In this document: one piece after another, positions 1 through 8,985 of the stretch | Numbering within the stretch: the stretch's first letter is position 1 | Layout: each line of letters starts with the position of its first letter | NCBI GenBank assembly: GCA_016342745.1 | Contig: JAEINT010000007.1 | Location: forward strand, 186,001 to 250,000 | Direction: 5' to 3' | DNA: 64,000 nucleotides | Source: Labilibaculum sp. | Lineage (GTDB): Bacteria; Bacteroidota; Bacteroidia; Bacteroidales; Marinifilaceae | The notes under the pieces: generated by a model | The model's database searches: none | Told to the model about the DNA's origin: nothing | The model's input: only the letters and a program-made list of their open reading frames with translations | Translations under genes and position numbers: made by a program

Positions 1-107
1 TTTTCTTTCTGTTTATAAAAATGGATTGGTTAAAAGCAGCAAGAGGAGTATTATTAGCTACTATTCTTTATTCTTTAGCCATTATGTTGTTCCGCATTGG
101 AATGTAA
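1..107 (+). CDS. C-terminal end of an unidentified membrane protein (partial)
   Basis: An open frame enters from the left edge and stops at TAA 105-107. The visible 34 residues are hydrophobic with a short basic stretch (KMDWLKAARG) followed by a likely transmembrane helix, ending in FRIGM. This looks like the last membrane segment of an inner-membrane protein. The family cannot be named from so short a piece. The gene lies about 100 bases upstream of lpxB on the same strand. Confidence 0.55.
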   Translation, partial: FFLFIKMDWLKAARGVLLATILYSLAIMLFRIGM

Positions 108-166
108 TAAAGTAGATTATAGATATTAGGATTGAGATTCTAGAGAATTAATTGTTGCTCTTTTTG

Positions 167-198
167 TATCTCATATCTCATATCTCACATCTTATATC
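167..198. repeat. Short tandem repeat upstream of lpxB
   Basis: The leader of lpxB contains about four imperfect copies of an 8-base unit (TATCTCA followed by T or C), running to about ten bases before the start codon. It is pyrimidine rich. The copy number could vary by slippage, but no function can be read from it. Confidence 0.5.
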
Positions 199-208
199 TA
201 ATTAAAAA

Positions 209-1336
209 ATGAAATACTATATCATTACAGGTGAAGCATCAGGAGATCTTCACGCATCTAACCTAATGAAAGAGTTAAAAGTTCAGGATCCTGAAGCGGA
301 TTTTCGCTTTTGGGGCGGTGACTTAATGCAAGCTCAGGGAGGCGAAATGGTGAAGCATTATCGCGAAACCGCTTTCATGGGATTTTTAACTGTGGTGAAA
401 AATTTAGGAAAGATAAAGGCCAATTTTGCCCTTTGCGAGAAAGATCTTTTGGAATTTAAACCTGATGTGTTGATTTTGGTTGATTACCCTGGTTTTAATT
501 TGCGCATGGCCAAGTTTGCAAAGAAGTATGGCATTCGTGTACATTACTATATTTCACCAAAAATTTGGGCTTGGAAAGAATCTCGTGTGAAGAAAATAAA
601 AGCATATGTTGATCGTATGTTTACGATATTTCCTTTTGAAACAGAATTTTATCAAAAGCACAATTACGAGGTGAGTTTTGGTGGCAATCCTCTATTAGAT
701 GCCATTGAGAATCGGGCAAACAAGGGCGAAGCTTTTTCTGATTTTATCAAACGAAATGGCTTGGCAGATAAACCAATTATTGCCTTATTAGCAGGTTCTA
801 GAAAACAGGAGATCGAACGAGTTTTACCTGTCATGTTAGAATGTGTGGAGTCTTTTCCAGATCATCAGTTTGTGGTTGCTGCTGCGCCATCCATAACGAA
901 GGCATTTTATGCTTCTGTGGTAGGACATAAGAATGTGCAGTTTGTTTACGGACAAACCTATGATTTATTGCAACAGGCCGATGCAGCAGTTGTTACTTCA
1001 GGAACAGCGACTCTGGAAACAGCTTTGCTTCGAATTCCACAAGTAGTTTGTTACCTAACAGGAGGTGGTAAGCTCTTATTTACAATTGGTAAGCGATTGT
1101 TGAAAGTGAAATATATTTCTTTAGTTAATTTGGTGATGGATAAGCTTATCGTAAAAGAATTAATCCAACATACTTGCAATAAGGAGATGATTACCGAAGA
1201 GTTGAATCAAATTCTTTTTAAAGAAGATTATAGAAGTGAAATGCTTCATAATTACCAACTGCTAAATGAAAAATTAGGTGGAGCAGGAGCTTCTGCGCGT
1301 TTTGCAAATATGATTTACAACGATCTACAGAGATAA
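209..1336 (+). CDS. lpxB: Lipid-A-disaccharide synthase
   Basis: This inner-membrane-associated GT19 glycosyltransferase joins UDP-2,3-diacylglucosamine to lipid X to form the lipid A disaccharide. The 375-residue length is normal for LpxB. The N-terminal GEASGDLH motif (residues 8-15), the central GGNPLLD and AGSRKQEI motifs and the C-terminal TSGTATLETALL segment that binds the nucleotide sugar are all present. The start is an ATG after an A-rich leader (attaaaaaATG), typical of Bacteroidota. The gene ends one base before the stop of a convergent lipoprotein gene, with no terminator hairpin visible between them. Confidence 0.95.
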   Translation: MKYYIITGEASGDLHASNLMKELKVQDPEADFRFWGGDLMQAQGGEMVKHYRETAFMGFLTVVKNLGKIKANFALCEKDLLEFKPDVLILVDYPGFNLRMAKFAKKYGIRVHYYISPKIWAWKESRVKKIKAYVDRMFTIFPFETEFYQKHNYEVSFGGNPLLDAIENRANKGEAFSDFIKRNGLADKPIIALLAGSRKQEIERVLPVMLECVESFPDHQFVVAAAPSITKAFYASVVGHKNVQFVYGQTYDLLQQADAAVVTSGTATLETALLRIPQVVCYLTGGGKLLFTIGKRLLKVKYISLVNLVMDKLIVKELIQHTCNKEMITEELNQILFKEDYRSEMLHNYQLLNEKLGGAGASARFANMIYNDLQR

Positions 1337-1337
1337 C

Positions 1338-2081
1338 TTATTCAGGTATTACCTTAGCGGTAGGGCTTTGATTGTTTACCTGCACTCGCTTAATGGTAAT
1401 TTCAGGGTTTCCTTTGTAATAGATATTTCCGCTGGTATAAATTGTAGCATTTAACTTGTTTTCAACCCAAATATGAGCTTCTCCAATTCCATTTTGTGCC
1501 AAATTAGTGTTGCTTGTTTGTAATTGAGATGCTTTGATATTAATAATTCCGTTTAAAACGTATTTAGCCTCTGTGCATACACCGTTAAATTCATAACCGC
1601 CAGCAACACTTCCGTAAGTGTGAAAATCAAGAGAATTGTAATTTAAACTAAGATTCATTTCTACCAATTCACTTGCCGATGCAACATCAATATCCAATAG
1701 ATCTCCGCTAATTGTTCCTTGAGTGCTATAATTTGAAGGAGCTTCAGTTGCAATTTTTTTGAATTCTTTTAAATGGAATTCGGCTATTATTTGATCGTAG
1801 TTGGTAAAATTGTTTTTATGCGAATGATCAATGATCACATTCTGCTCATTAATTTGAATGGACACCTTAGAAATGATATTCTCGCCACCTTTTAAAAGAA
1901 CATATTCATCATCATCTTCAACTAATATTATTTTGAAGATATTGTTGTTTTGAATTCCTGAAATACTAGGTAAATCAATTCTCTTTTCAATGTATTCTCC
2001 TTCTTCTTCAAAAGGATTTAGAGCATCGCAAGAGCAAAGTACCGCTAGCAGCAATATGAGTATAGAAAGCTTATTTTTCAT
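1338..2081 (-). CDS. DUF2807 (GIN-domain) lipoprotein
   Basis: This is a 247-residue predicted lipoprotein with a signal peptide and lipobox (LAVLCSC, Cys18). The rest is a beta-rich, Asn- and Ser-rich repeat with the pattern of the DUF2807 or GIN domain, a putative adhesin head with right-handed beta-helix character: segments such as DIDVASASEL and IWVENKLNATIYTSGNIYYKG. Its molecular role is unknown. Its start overlaps the end of the upstream outer-membrane acyl hydrolase gene by 11 bases, so the two are probably translated together. Confidence 0.75.
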   Translation of the reverse strand: MKNKLSILILLLAVLCSCDALNPFEEEGEYIEKRIDLPSISGIQNNNIFKIILVEDDDEYVLLKGGENIISKVSIQINEQNVIIDHSHKNNFTNYDQIIAEFHLKEFKKIATEAPSNYSTQGTISGDLLDIDVASASELVEMNLSLNYNSLDFHTYGSVAGGYEFNGVCTEAKYVLNGIINIKASQLQTSNTNLAQNGIGEAHIWVENKLNATIYTSGNIYYKGNPEITIKRVQVNNQSPTAKVIPE

Positions 2082-3174
2082 TCTTGTTTCTTTTTATTCG
2101 ATAACCAATTCCCCATTCAATAAAATCAGCTTTTCCCATGTGGGCTTTTAAGCATAAGCTTGTCACAAGATGTTCTCCAAATCTGTATCTTAGTCCTAAT
2201 CTTGTATAAATTGGTTTTTCAGGAGTTGTTTTGTAAAAAGTATAAACACCGATATTTGCAATAATACTAAATTTCTCAATTGCAAGATCATAAGATATGA
2301 AAATTGCTTGGCTAAATCGATTTTTAAAACTTGTTTCTGGATCAAAATCCCATTTGCCTCTATTGGCAGCTTTATTGTAGAAAAAATCAATACCTAAACC
2401 TACTCTTTGTTTCGAGTTTATTCCTAAAGAATAGTTCCCACTTAAACTTGAAGTGTAGTAGTTATGATGATCTTTTTCTGAAACTTGTTTGATTCCATGT
2501 CCCCAAATTACGCTTACTTCATTTTCGAGCTTTGTACCTTTAATTTTAGGCATTCTCTTATATGGAATTTTTTCTTTCCAATTGTATTGTACCCCAACAC
2601 TACCAGTTAAAAGGTTTAAGCCTTTGTTAGGAACACTGATTGCACCATTGGAAATATGATTGAATCCAATACCACCATTAAGTTCCCATTTTTCATTAAT
2701 GGAATAGCTTCCGTTTGCTAGTAATTTGAAAAAAGCATTGAATTTTGTTCCAATGGCAAGGTTGGTATAATTGTCAATTGGATCAAAGTGTTTTCTTGAT
2801 ATTCCAAGGCCAAAACCCATTTGAGTGTTGAATGCCCAACGTTTGCCTCTTTTTAAAGGAAAGTTGATGTATGGAAAAATTGCAGTGACATTGCCTAATA
2901 TCTTATCATTTCCTAAACTACCATGATACAATCCCAATCCAATTTCTGGCTGTTTGTATAATCTCGACCAAACTCGTTCTGTTGAAGGAATAAATCCTAA
3001 ATTCAATTCAATAGCTGATATCTGATCATTAACCAAATAGCTAATGGATTTGTGATGAGATAAAACAGCTCCGTAATGATATCGAACTGTTGATGTAATG
3101 ATATCTTTATTTTCTTGAGCAAATAAGCTATTGCAAGAAAAAAAGAGGATGATATATAGAAGACGAATTTTCAT
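2071..3174 (-). CDS. Acyloxyacyl hydrolase / PagL-like lipid A deacylase
   Basis: This is a 367-residue outer-membrane beta-barrel with a signal peptide ending near residue 20 (NSLFAQ). Residues 171-187 read FNHISNGAISVPNKGLN, matching the PagL-type active-site strand with the catalytic His173-x-Ser175 pair followed by Asn176. PagL-family enzymes remove an acyl chain from lipid A in the outer leaflet. The protein is about twice as long as proteobacterial PagL, with an added C-terminal half (residues 200-367) also rich in amphipathic strands, as seen in Bacteroidota members. It is encoded opposite lpxB, so lipid A synthesis and remodelling genes sit side by side. Substrate and position specificity cannot be told from sequence. 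Confidence 0.75.
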   Translation of the reverse strand: MKIRLLYIILFFSCNSLFAQENKDIITSTVRYHYGAVLSHHKSISYLVNDQISAIELNLGFIPSTERVWSRLYKQPEIGLGLYHGSLGNDKILGNVTAIFPYINFPLKRGKRWAFNTQMGFGLGISRKHFDPIDNYTNLAIGTKFNAFFKLLANGSYSINEKWELNGGIGFNHISNGAISVPNKGLNLLTGSVGVQYNWKEKIPYKRMPKIKGTKLENEVSVIWGHGIKQVSEKDHHNYYTSSLSGNYSLGINSKQRVGLGIDFFYNKAANRGKWDFDPETSFKNRFSQAIFISYDLAIEKFSIIANIGVYTFYKTTPEKPIYTRLGLRYRFGEHLVTSLCLKAHMGKADFIEWGIGYRIKRNKNEK

Positions 3175-3322
3175 TTTAACAGCTTGAATTCATTAATGAC
3201 CTTTGTTAAAATGTTAACTTAGAACAGATCATAAAGATTAGTGTACTTTTAATCGTATTTTGTAATTACGGATCAAATTTATGTAAGTAAATTGATTTAC
3301 CAAAGTGTTTTTTCAACTGGAA

Positions 3323-3330
3323 TAATTTTG
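3323..3330 (+). promoter_or_regulatory. Putative promoter -7 element for gldFG
   Basis: TAATTTTG matches the Bacteroidota -7 consensus TAnnTTTG and lies 40 bases before the gldF start codon. No TTTG -33 element is visible at the standard distance, so support is moderate. Confidence 0.35.
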
Positions 3331-3370
3331 CAAATTTGTAGGATAAGGATTTTTAATCAGAACCAGATAT

Positions 3371-4102
3371 ATGTTGCCACTACTTCGTAAGGAAATAAGA
3401 ACTTTTTTTAGTTCTCTTACCGGATATTTTATTCTCTCGATATTTTTAATTTCCACAGGTTTATTTGTGTGGGTTTTTCCAGGCAACTCAAATCCATTAG
3501 AAACAGGATATGCCAATTTAGATGTGCTTTTTGAAATGGCTCCATGGATATATTTGTTCTTGATTCCCGCAGTTTGCATGCGATTATTTGCCGAAGAACG
3601 AAAACAGGGAACTATTGAATTGCTCTTAACTCGGCCAATTTCAGATATGGGAATTGTATTGGCGAAGTATCTTGCAGGTTTACTTGTGGTCGTATTTTCA
3701 TTGCTATTTTGCTTGGTATACTATTATTCCATTTATTATTTGGGTAACCCAATGGGGAGTGTTGATTCTGGTGCTTTTTGGGGTTCTTTTATTGGCCTGT
3801 TTTTATTGGCAGCTGTTTATGTTTCAATTGGTGTATTTGCTAGTTCAATAACAGATAACCAGATTGTTGCATTTCTTCTAGCCTTAATTTCTTGCTTCTT
3901 TTTTTATATTGGTTTCGATTATTTAGGAGATTTAAGCAGTCTGCAATCAGTGCAGAGCTTTATTATATCAATGGGAATAAATGAGCATTACCGTTCCATT
4001 TCAAGAGGAATTATTGATTCAAGAGATTTACTTTACTTTTTTGGGGTAATCATCTCATTTTTGTTGATAACAAGAACAGTACTACAAAGTAGAAAATGGT
4101 AA
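3371..4102 (+). CDS. gldF: Gliding-motility ABC transporter permease GldF
   Basis: This 243-residue ABC-2-type permease has about six membrane helices. It begins MLPLLRKEIRTFFSSLTGYF and contains the cytoplasmic FAEERKQGTIELLLTRPIS segment typical of GldF and related ABC-2 permeases. In Flavobacterium johnsoniae GldF works with GldG and the ATPase GldA in gliding. The ATPase is not in this window. The homologous pair is also found in Bacteroidia not known to glide, so gliding itself is not proven. The stop codon touches the first possible start codon of gldG. Confidence 0.88.
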   Translation: MLPLLRKEIRTFFSSLTGYFILSIFLISTGLFVWVFPGNSNPLETGYANLDVLFEMAPWIYLFLIPAVCMRLFAEERKQGTIELLLTRPISDMGIVLAKYLAGLLVVVFSLLFCLVYYYSIYYLGNPMGSVDSGAFWGSFIGLFLLAAVYVSIGVFASSITDNQIVAFLLALISCFFFYIGFDYLGDLSSLQSVQSFIISMGINEHYRSISRGIIDSRDLLYFFGVIISFLLITRTVLQSRKW

Positions 4103-4114
4103 TTGAAAATAGAT

Positions 4115-5815
4115 ATGGTGAAAAATAGAAAATTAAAAGACCTTTCTCAATTACTAATTTCAATATTAGCTTTAGTAATTGTCATTCAAGTTTTACAAGT
4201 GTATTTTTTTCGTTGGGATTTAACTTCCGAAAAAAGATATTCCCTATCGGATAACACCAAAAACTTAGTTTCTCATCTAGAAAAAGATTTGTTTTTAGAG
4301 GTTTACCTTGCCGGTGATTTACCTCACGGATTTACAAAATTGCAGAAAGCTTGCTTGGAGATGATAGATGAATTGTCTACCTATTCCAACAGGAAGATTT
4401 CTTATGTTTTAATCAACCCGAATGATGTGGCAAATCCGCAAAAGCGAAAAGAGCTATTTGCAGAATTGGTGGATCGCGGATTGAAACCAACCAATTTGCA
4501 GGAGAAAACTACCGATGGAAGTTTGAAACAAAAGCTAATTGTTCCTGGAATAATCATTCACGACAGAGCAAAAGAAACAAGTGTTCATTTATTGAAAAGT
4601 GTAGCAGGCTTATCTGCTGATCAGAATTTAAATCATTCGATTGAAACTTTAGAGTTTGAATTGACTTCTGCGATTCGAATGCTTCAGAATACTGCACCTA
4701 AAGAAATTGCATTTCTTACTGGTCATGGCGAATTGGGCGAATATGAAGTAGCCGATTTTACAGCATCCCTTTTGCAGCGTTATGAGGTGAAAAGAATAAA
4801 GGCACAGGATTTAAATCGAGAGAAAAATCTTTTTTCAGCTTTGGTAATTGCACAGCCTAGCAATGAATTTTCAAGAGAAGATAAATATCACATCGACCAG
4901 TACGTGATGAATGGAGGAAGTGTGTTGTGGTTGGTTGATGAGGTTCGTGCCTCAATGGATAGTTTGGTAACAAAGGAAACTACGATGGCCTTTTATCAGC
5001 CATTAAATTTTGAAGATCAACTGTTCAAATATGGCGTTCGTATTAATCCCGATTTGGTGATGGATGTTCACAGTCAGTTGATTCCAGTTCAAACAGCATT
5101 GCCTGGTCAGCCTGCTAAGTTTACGCCTGCACCTTGGTATTATTCTCCTTTGTTGGCAGCTCCCGATTCGCATCCAATTACTCGAAAATTGAATGTAGTA
5201 AAAGCAGAGTTCGCGAATTCAATTGATTTCGTGGGTGATAATAAGAAAATCAGAAAACAGGTTTTATTGATGACTTCGGATTACACCAGATTAGAAAAAG
5301 TGCCAAAACCGATCAGTTTAGATATTGTAAATCGAAAGATGGATGCTTCCGATTTCCCTGGTGGACGAAAGAATATTGCTGTTTTATTGGAAGGTGAATT
5401 TCCTTCAGTTTTTCAGAATCGAATTTGGAAAGGAATCAACAAAAGTGAGTTTAAAAGCGAAAGCTCTCCAACTAAAATGATTGTTATTTCTGATGGTGAT
5501 TTGATTAAGAACAGAGTTAGAGGAACTGGAAATAACAGACAGATTGAGGCTTTGGGATACGATAGATATTCACGAAAAACATATGGAAATCGTAGTTTCT
5601 TACTTAATTGTATCGATTATTTATGCGACGATAGTGGGTGGATGGAGTTAAGATCAAGAGAAGTGAAATTGCGAATGCTAGACAAAACAAAAATTCGTTC
5701 GGAAAGATTATTTTGGCAGTTAGTTAATGTTTTATTACCTCTTATTCTTTTACTTATTTTTGGTATTATCCGCTTTTATCTTCGAAAGCGAAAATTTGCT
5801 TCTTCTAGTAACTAG
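4115..5815 (+). CDS. gldG: Gliding-motility-associated ABC transporter protein GldG
   Basis: This protein has one N-terminal membrane anchor, a large extracytoplasmic ABC-type_uncharacterised transporter domain and a C-terminal membrane helix (about residues 540-560, rich in L and I) followed by a basic tail. The motifs FRWDLTSEKRYSLSD near the N-terminus, FLTGHGE, and a C-terminal GNRSFLLNCIDYLCDDSG are characteristic of GldG. It forms a complex with GldF. A TTG at 4103 directly abuts the gldF stop, but the ATG at 4115 is the more usual start and gives 566 residues. Translation is probably coupled to gldF. Confidence 0.88.
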   Translation: MVKNRKLKDLSQLLISILALVIVIQVLQVYFFRWDLTSEKRYSLSDNTKNLVSHLEKDLFLEVYLAGDLPHGFTKLQKACLEMIDELSTYSNRKISYVLINPNDVANPQKRKELFAELVDRGLKPTNLQEKTTDGSLKQKLIVPGIIIHDRAKETSVHLLKSVAGLSADQNLNHSIETLEFELTSAIRMLQNTAPKEIAFLTGHGELGEYEVADFTASLLQRYEVKRIKAQDLNREKNLFSALVIAQPSNEFSREDKYHIDQYVMNGGSVLWLVDEVRASMDSLVTKETTMAFYQPLNFEDQLFKYGVRINPDLVMDVHSQLIPVQTALPGQPAKFTPAPWYYSPLLAAPDSHPITRKLNVVKAEFANSIDFVGDNKKIRKQVLLMTSDYTRLEKVPKPISLDIVNRKMDASDFPGGRKNIAVLLEGEFPSVFQNRIWKGINKSEFKSESSPTKMIVISDGDLIKNRVRGTGNNRQIEALGYDRYSRKTYGNRSFLLNCIDYLCDDSGWMELRSREVKLRMLDKTKIRSERLFWQLVNVLLPLILLLIFGIIRFYLRKRKFASSSN

Positions 5816-6122
5816 ATTTCTCCTGATAAATATTAATTTTGCCATCACCAAAAATGAAAGTTTAGAATCGATTCGCGATCTAATATTTTATTTTGTTATG
5901 ATTTTTACCATGGTGCAAATATGTTTTTTTAAGGTAAATTGCCTACCTTCAATTAAATAGTGATTCTGTTTATCTGAATTGCTATCGTTTTTTGAACGAA
6001 GAAGATCAAGTTTACCTAATAAATTTGTATATTCACCACTTATTATTTGCCCTAAATCACATTCCTAAAATGGAAAAGGTAAACGGGTTGAAAATTGAAT
6101 TATTGGTTAATTTTTAAATATT
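5816..6122. other. Intergenic region gldG-dnaN with an unstarted open frame
   Basis: No clear gene is present. On the plus strand the frame 5938-6117 is open for 59 codons and reads like protein at its end (FLNEEDQVYLINLYIHHLLF and LKIELLVNF), but has no ATG before 6070; ATT at 5938 would be its only early start. It may be a small gene with a rare start, a remnant, or chance. A possible -7 element TAAATTTG is at 6020-6027, about 100 bases before dnaN. Confidence 0.3.
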
Positions 6123-6128
6123 ATGCAA

Positions 6129-7259
6129 ATGAAATTTGTAGTTTCAAGTACAGAGTTGTTGAGTCATTTACAGGCAATTAGTCGGGTTATTAGTAGTAAG
6201 AATACCTTACCTATTCTTGATAATTTCTTGTTTGAGTTAAAAGATGACCAATTGGTAGCTACTGCATCGGATTTGGAATCTACCCTAATTACTACTATTC
6301 CATTAGAAACTTCGGTTGGTGAAGGTGTAATTGCATTTCCTGCTAAAATCTTAACTGATACTCTAAAAGAGTTCCCGGAACAGCCACTTACATTCGATAT
6401 TGATTCGACCTCCTTGGCGGTAAAAATTACATCAGAAAATGGTGTGTTTAGTATCGTTGGTCAGAATGGCGAAGATTTTCCTAAACTACCAGAAAGAGAA
6501 GAGTCAAATCTTGTGAATATTACCGTTGAAAGCGATGTGTTACTTACTGGTGTAAACAAAACATTATTTGCAACTGCCGATGATGAACTTCGTCCTGTAA
6601 TGAATGGTATTTTTGTTGAATTGAGTAGTAATGATTTAACTTTTGTTGCATCAGATGCACACAAGTTGGTTCGTTACAAAAGATTAGACGGAAGATCAGA
6701 AGTTGATTCTTCATTTATTTTACCTAAAAAACCAGCCTCATTATTGCGTAACATCCTTCCAAAAGAAGAGAATCCTGTTCGCATTGAGTTTGATGATAAA
6801 AATGCATTTTTCACTTTATCAAATTACAAATTGATTTGTCGTTTGGTAGAAGGAAATTACCCAAGTTACAATTCTGTAATTCCTAAAAACAATCCTAATG
6901 TTTTAACGATTGATAGAATTGAATTATACAACACTTTAAAGCGTGTTTCTGTATTTTCTAATCCAGCAAGTAACCTTATTAAATTTGAATTGAAATCAAA
7001 TGAATTGGTTGTTTCAGCTCAAGATATCGATTTCTCGATTTCTGCAAGAGAGAGATTACAGTGCCAGTACGAAGGGCAAGAGTTAGAGATCGGATTTAAA
7101 TCTGTTTTCTTATTAGAGATTTTATCTAATATCTCTTCTTCCAACGTAATGGTTGAATTATCGGATCCAACAAGAGCAGGGATTTTCCTTCCTTACGATA
7201 ACGATAATGCTGACGAAGACGTATTGATGTTGTTGATGCCAATGATGATCAATGCATAA
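6129..7259 (+). CDS. dnaN: DNA polymerase III beta subunit (sliding clamp)
   Basis: DnaN forms the ring-shaped dimer that holds the replicative polymerase on DNA. The protein is about 376 residues, the normal length, with three clamp domains: N-terminal MKFVVSSTELLSHLQAISRVI, central ENGVFSIVGQNGEDFPKLP, and a C-terminal end reading DVLMLLMPMMI, the conserved clamp C-terminus that forms part of the partner-binding pocket. The first ATG at 6123 would add two residues (MQ); the second at 6129 matches the usual N-terminus. A strong terminator follows. Confidence 0.95.
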   Translation: MKFVVSSTELLSHLQAISRVISSKNTLPILDNFLFELKDDQLVATASDLESTLITTIPLETSVGEGVIAFPAKILTDTLKEFPEQPLTFDIDSTSLAVKITSENGVFSIVGQNGEDFPKLPEREESNLVNITVESDVLLTGVNKTLFATADDELRPVMNGIFVELSSNDLTFVASDAHKLVRYKRLDGRSEVDSSFILPKKPASLLRNILPKEENPVRIEFDDKNAFFTLSNYKLICRLVEGNYPSYNSVIPKNNPNVLTIDRIELYNTLKRVSVFSNPASNLIKFELKSNELVVSAQDIDFSISARERLQCQYEGQELEIGFKSVFLLEILSNISSSNVMVELSDPTRAGIFLPYDNDNADEDVLMLLMPMMINA

Positions 7260-7288
7260 AGAAGAAAAGATGATTAAAAAATAAAATG

Positions 7289-7322
7289 AACCCAGCAGAA
7301 TCTAATTTTCTGTTGGGTTTTA
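7289..7322 (+). terminator. Intrinsic terminator after dnaN
   Basis: A 12-bp stem (AACCCAGCAGAA paired with TTCTGTTGGGTT, one G-T pair) with a short loop is followed by TTTTATATTTTT, giving a rightward terminator about 30 bases after the dnaN stop. Confidence 0.8.
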
Positions 7323-7330
7323 TATTTTTG
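7323..7330 (+). promoter_or_regulatory. Putative promoter -7 element for the exonuclease gene
   Basis: TATTTTTG fits TAnnTTTG and lies 30 bases upstream of the next start codon, just after the dnaN terminator. It overlaps the terminator's T-tract region, so it could be incidental. Confidence 0.35.
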
Positions 7331-7360
7331 TAGCATAAGCTAATATTTCATACGCAAACC

Positions 7361-8128
7361 ATGAATCTGAATTTAAAGAACCCAATTGCATTTATCGATT
7401 TAGAAACAACAGGAATTAGTGTTGCAAAAGATCGAATTGTTGAAATTTGTATTGTAAAAGTACAGCCTAATGGAGATGAAGAGGTTAAGACTTTTAGAGT
7501 AAATCCAGAAATGAAAATTCCTGCTCAATCAAGTGCCATTCATGGTATATTTGATGAGGATGTAAAGGACGAGCCAACTTTTAAGGAATTAGGGAAGATT
7601 ATAGCTAAATATTTAGAAGGATGCGATTTGGCAGGATACAACTCTAATCGTTTCGATTTCCCTTTATTGGCAGAAGAATTTTTGCGTGCAGATATCGATT
7701 TTGATATGAAAAAAAGGAAGTTTGTTGATGTTCAAACCATTTTTCACAAAATGGAACAACGAACTTTAGTTGCTGCCTATAAATTTTATTGTAATAAGGA
7801 ATTAGAAGGTGCTCATGGTGCTGAAGCAGATACCAAAGCAACTTACGAGGTGCTAAAATCTCAATTGGATAAATACGATAATTTGGAAAATGATATCGAA
7901 TATCTAGCTGACTTTTCGTCTCAGAATAAGAATGCCGATTTTGCTGGATTTATTATCATCGATGAAAAAGGGATTGAACGTTTCAATTTTGGTAAAAACA
8001 AAGGCAAAACTGTTGAACAAGTGCTATCAGAGCAACCAGGATACTATGGTTGGGTAATGAATAGTGACTTTCCATTGTTTACAAAAAAGATTCTTACTGA
8101 AATTAAACTGAGAGGTTTTAACAAGTAA
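7361..8128 (+). CDS. DnaQ-like 3'-5' exonuclease with C-terminal DUF3820-like domain
   Basis: The N-terminal 165 residues form a DEDDh exonuclease domain: Asp13 and Glu15 in FIDLETTG (Exo I), Asp99 in NRFDFPLL (Exo II), and His152 with Asp157 in HGAEADTKA (Exo III). It therefore belongs with the polymerase III epsilon and RNase T superfamily. Residues about 210-250 (FGKNKGKTVEQVLSEQPGYY and following WVMNSDFP) match the short DUF3820 type of domain. Substrate is not known; it may proofread or trim DNA or RNA. It sits directly after dnaN, and the FAH-family gene follows after 12 bases, so the two may form an operon. Confidence 0.82.
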   Translation: MNLNLKNPIAFIDLETTGISVAKDRIVEICIVKVQPNGDEEVKTFRVNPEMKIPAQSSAIHGIFDEDVKDEPTFKELGKIIAKYLEGCDLAGYNSNRFDFPLLAEEFLRADIDFDMKKRKFVDVQTIFHKMEQRTLVAAYKFYCNKELEGAHGAEADTKATYEVLKSQLDKYDNLENDIEYLADFSSQNKNADFAGFIIIDEKGIERFNFGKNKGKTVEQVLSEQPGYYGWVMNSDFPLFTKKILTEIKLRGFNK

Positions 8129-8140
8129 AAACAAGTACCG

Positions 8141-8752
8141 ATGAAGATATTAGCAATAGGGCGAAACTATGTGAATCACGCTAAGGAATTAAATAATCCT
8201 GTTCCTGCGGAACCAGTTGTGTTTTCAATGCCCGATTCAGCACTTTTAAAGAGCAATAAAGATTTTTACTATCCTGATTTTTCTAAGGATATTCATCATG
8301 AAGTAGAAGTTGTTGTAAAGATATGTAGAGTAGGAAAGAACATTCCAATCGAATTTGCACATCGTTATTATGATGAAATTGGCTTAGGTATAGATTTTAC
8401 GGCCAGAGATATTCAGGCGGAGTGTAAAAAGAAAGGTTTGCCATGGGAAAAAGCGAAAGCTTTTGATGGCGCTGCTCCAATTAGTAAGTTCATCAACAAG
8501 GATCAATTTAAAGATGTGAATCAAATGGATTTCCATTTGGATATCAATGGCAAGAGAGTACAAACTGGAAATACTTCCAATATGATCTTTTCAATTGATT
8601 ATTTAATTGCTTATTTATCGCAGTTTTTCACTCTTAAAATTGGAGATTTGATATATACAGGCACGCCAGAAGGTGTAGGTCCAGTAAAAATAGGAGATCA
8701 CTTGGAAGGAGTACTCGAAGGTGAAAAACGATTAGATTTTAAGGTTAAATAA
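8141..8752 (+). CDS. Fumarylacetoacetate hydrolase (FAH) family protein
   Basis: This compact 203-residue protein consists of the FAH catalytic fold alone. It begins MKILAIGRNYVNHAKELNN, and the metal-binding acidic residues are Glu54 and Glu56 in HHEVEVVVKI with Asp85 in GIDFTARD. The C-terminal IYTGTPEGVGPVKIGD motif is diagnostic. Members split carbon-carbon bonds in 2,4-dioxo acids, act as acylpyruvases, or decarboxylate oxaloacetate; the exact substrate cannot be told. It lies 12 bases behind the exonuclease gene and is followed by a strong terminator. Confidence 0.85.
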   Translation: MKILAIGRNYVNHAKELNNPVPAEPVVFSMPDSALLKSNKDFYYPDFSKDIHHEVEVVVKICRVGKNIPIEFAHRYYDEIGLGIDFTARDIQAECKKKGLPWEKAKAFDGAAPISKFINKDQFKDVNQMDFHLDINGKRVQTGNTSNMIFSIDYLIAYLSQFFTLKIGDLIYTGTPEGVGPVKIGDHLEGVLEGEKRLDFKVK

Positions 8753-8788
8753 GCCAATTACCGTATAAATTCTGTATTTAATCAGTTA

Positions 8789-8823
8789 AATAGCCGGAGC
8801 ATTATTGTTTCCGGCTATTTTTA
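8789..8823 (+). terminator. Intrinsic terminator after the FAH gene
   Basis: A perfect 10-bp stem (AATAGCCGGA with TCCGGCTATT), loop of 11 bases, followed by TTTTTAT. It ends the exonuclease-FAH unit. Confidence 0.85.
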
Positions 8824-8950
8824 TATAAACAATTGAAAGGTAACTAGTTTAGTCCTTTTTGAATTAGCTTTAATTCTTATTTTCATGATTTTTAAGACTT
8901 TAGCCTTTTGTCTTTGCTTGGCAAACGTTTTAATAGTTGAGAAACATCAC

Positions 8951-8958
8951 TATATTTG
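8951..8958 (+). promoter_or_regulatory. Putative promoter -7 element for the acyl-CoA synthetase gene
   Basis: TATATTTG matches TAnnTTTG and lies 27 bases before the start codon. A near-match TTTT is found 19 bases upstream where TTTG would be expected. Confidence 0.5.
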
Positions 8959-8985
8959 CGGTAGTATTACAACTAAAAGACTTTT

